Positions 63,804 to 64,000 of a DNA stretch of 64,000 nt are shown here, one piece after another. The notes beneath the pieces were generated by a model. That model was not told the origin of the DNA. It searched no databases and was given only the letters and a program-made list of their open reading frames with translations. The stretch is from Chaenocephalus aceratus (lineage: Eukaryota > Chordata > Actinopteri > Perciformes > Channichthyidae), in the NCBI GenBank assembly GCA_023974075.1, contig JAMFTG010000194.1, forward strand, positions 62,001 through 126,000. Direction: 5' to 3'. Numbering within the stretch: position 1 is the stretch's first letter; each line of letters opens with the position of its first letter. The position numbers were made by a program, and so were the translations under genes.

Positions 63804-64000
63804 CTGTGTGTCGGAAACCACATGTTTGATTAGGATGTATTTATTTAAAGATATTCAGCTTTAACACATTGTTTTTATCACAAATTGGGATTTTCGTTCG
63901 TCACAGCGTTATGTTAACATCAGACATGATTTAACAATATAATAAAATAAAAAATAAATGTTTTTATAAAAGACGAAGAAATAAATAAAATGAAATATTA

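Overview
The window looks like teleost fish nuclear DNA. It has intron-rich genes with GT-AG junctions, long CA/GT microsatellites, many minisatellites, L2/CR1-group LINEs, a Tc1 relic, several hAT elements and MITEs. There is no sign of bacterial, viral or organellar gene organisation. All calls come from reading the sequence; no database search was possible.

Layout. (1) Positions 1-32,956 hold the reverse-strand gene gramd4 (GRAM domain-containing 4) and its downstream flank. I reconstructed 18 coding exons from the ATG at 32,892 down to the stop at 7,569. They give about 585 codons in phase, provided exon 3 uses the second AG of a tandem acceptor and exon 12 uses a non-AG acceptor. (2) Positions 32,957-33,530 are a short head-to-head interval leading into a forward-strand TRIM gene. 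(3) The TRIM gene has a probable 5'UTR exon near 33.4-33.5 kb, an intron filled by an hAT element nested in another hAT element, and one coding exon at 37,600-39,246 (548 aa; RING, B-boxes, coiled coil, PRY-SPRY). (4) From 40,976 to the right edge the window is a second, near-identical copy of positions 1-23,116 (1 corresponds to 41,299; 23,116 to 63,972). This copy carries gramd4 exons 18, 16-13 and 12-6 but has lost exon 17. Whether exons 1-5 follow lies outside the window.

The two copies share old lesions and insertions: both LINEs, the hAT in the 17-bp array, most MITEs and the odd exon 12 acceptor. They differ mainly in array lengths: 57-bp array about 21 against 6 units, 17-bp array about 43 against 111, CA arrays 327/340 bp against 271/192 bp. 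They also differ in a rearranged MITE and in the block holding exon 17. This fits either a recent tandem duplication of about 41 kb or two haplotypes joined end to end by an assembler; sequence alone does not decide.

Function. GRAMD4 is known in mammals as a membrane-anchored GRAM/PH-like protein linked to ER-mitochondrial membranes and apoptosis. The TRIM protein should be a RING E3 ligase of the fish bloodthirsty/TRIM39-like group. I see no operon-like or novel multi-gene system. The unusual biology here is structural: repeat-driven remodelling of one gene's splice sites and exons in two side-by-side copies.
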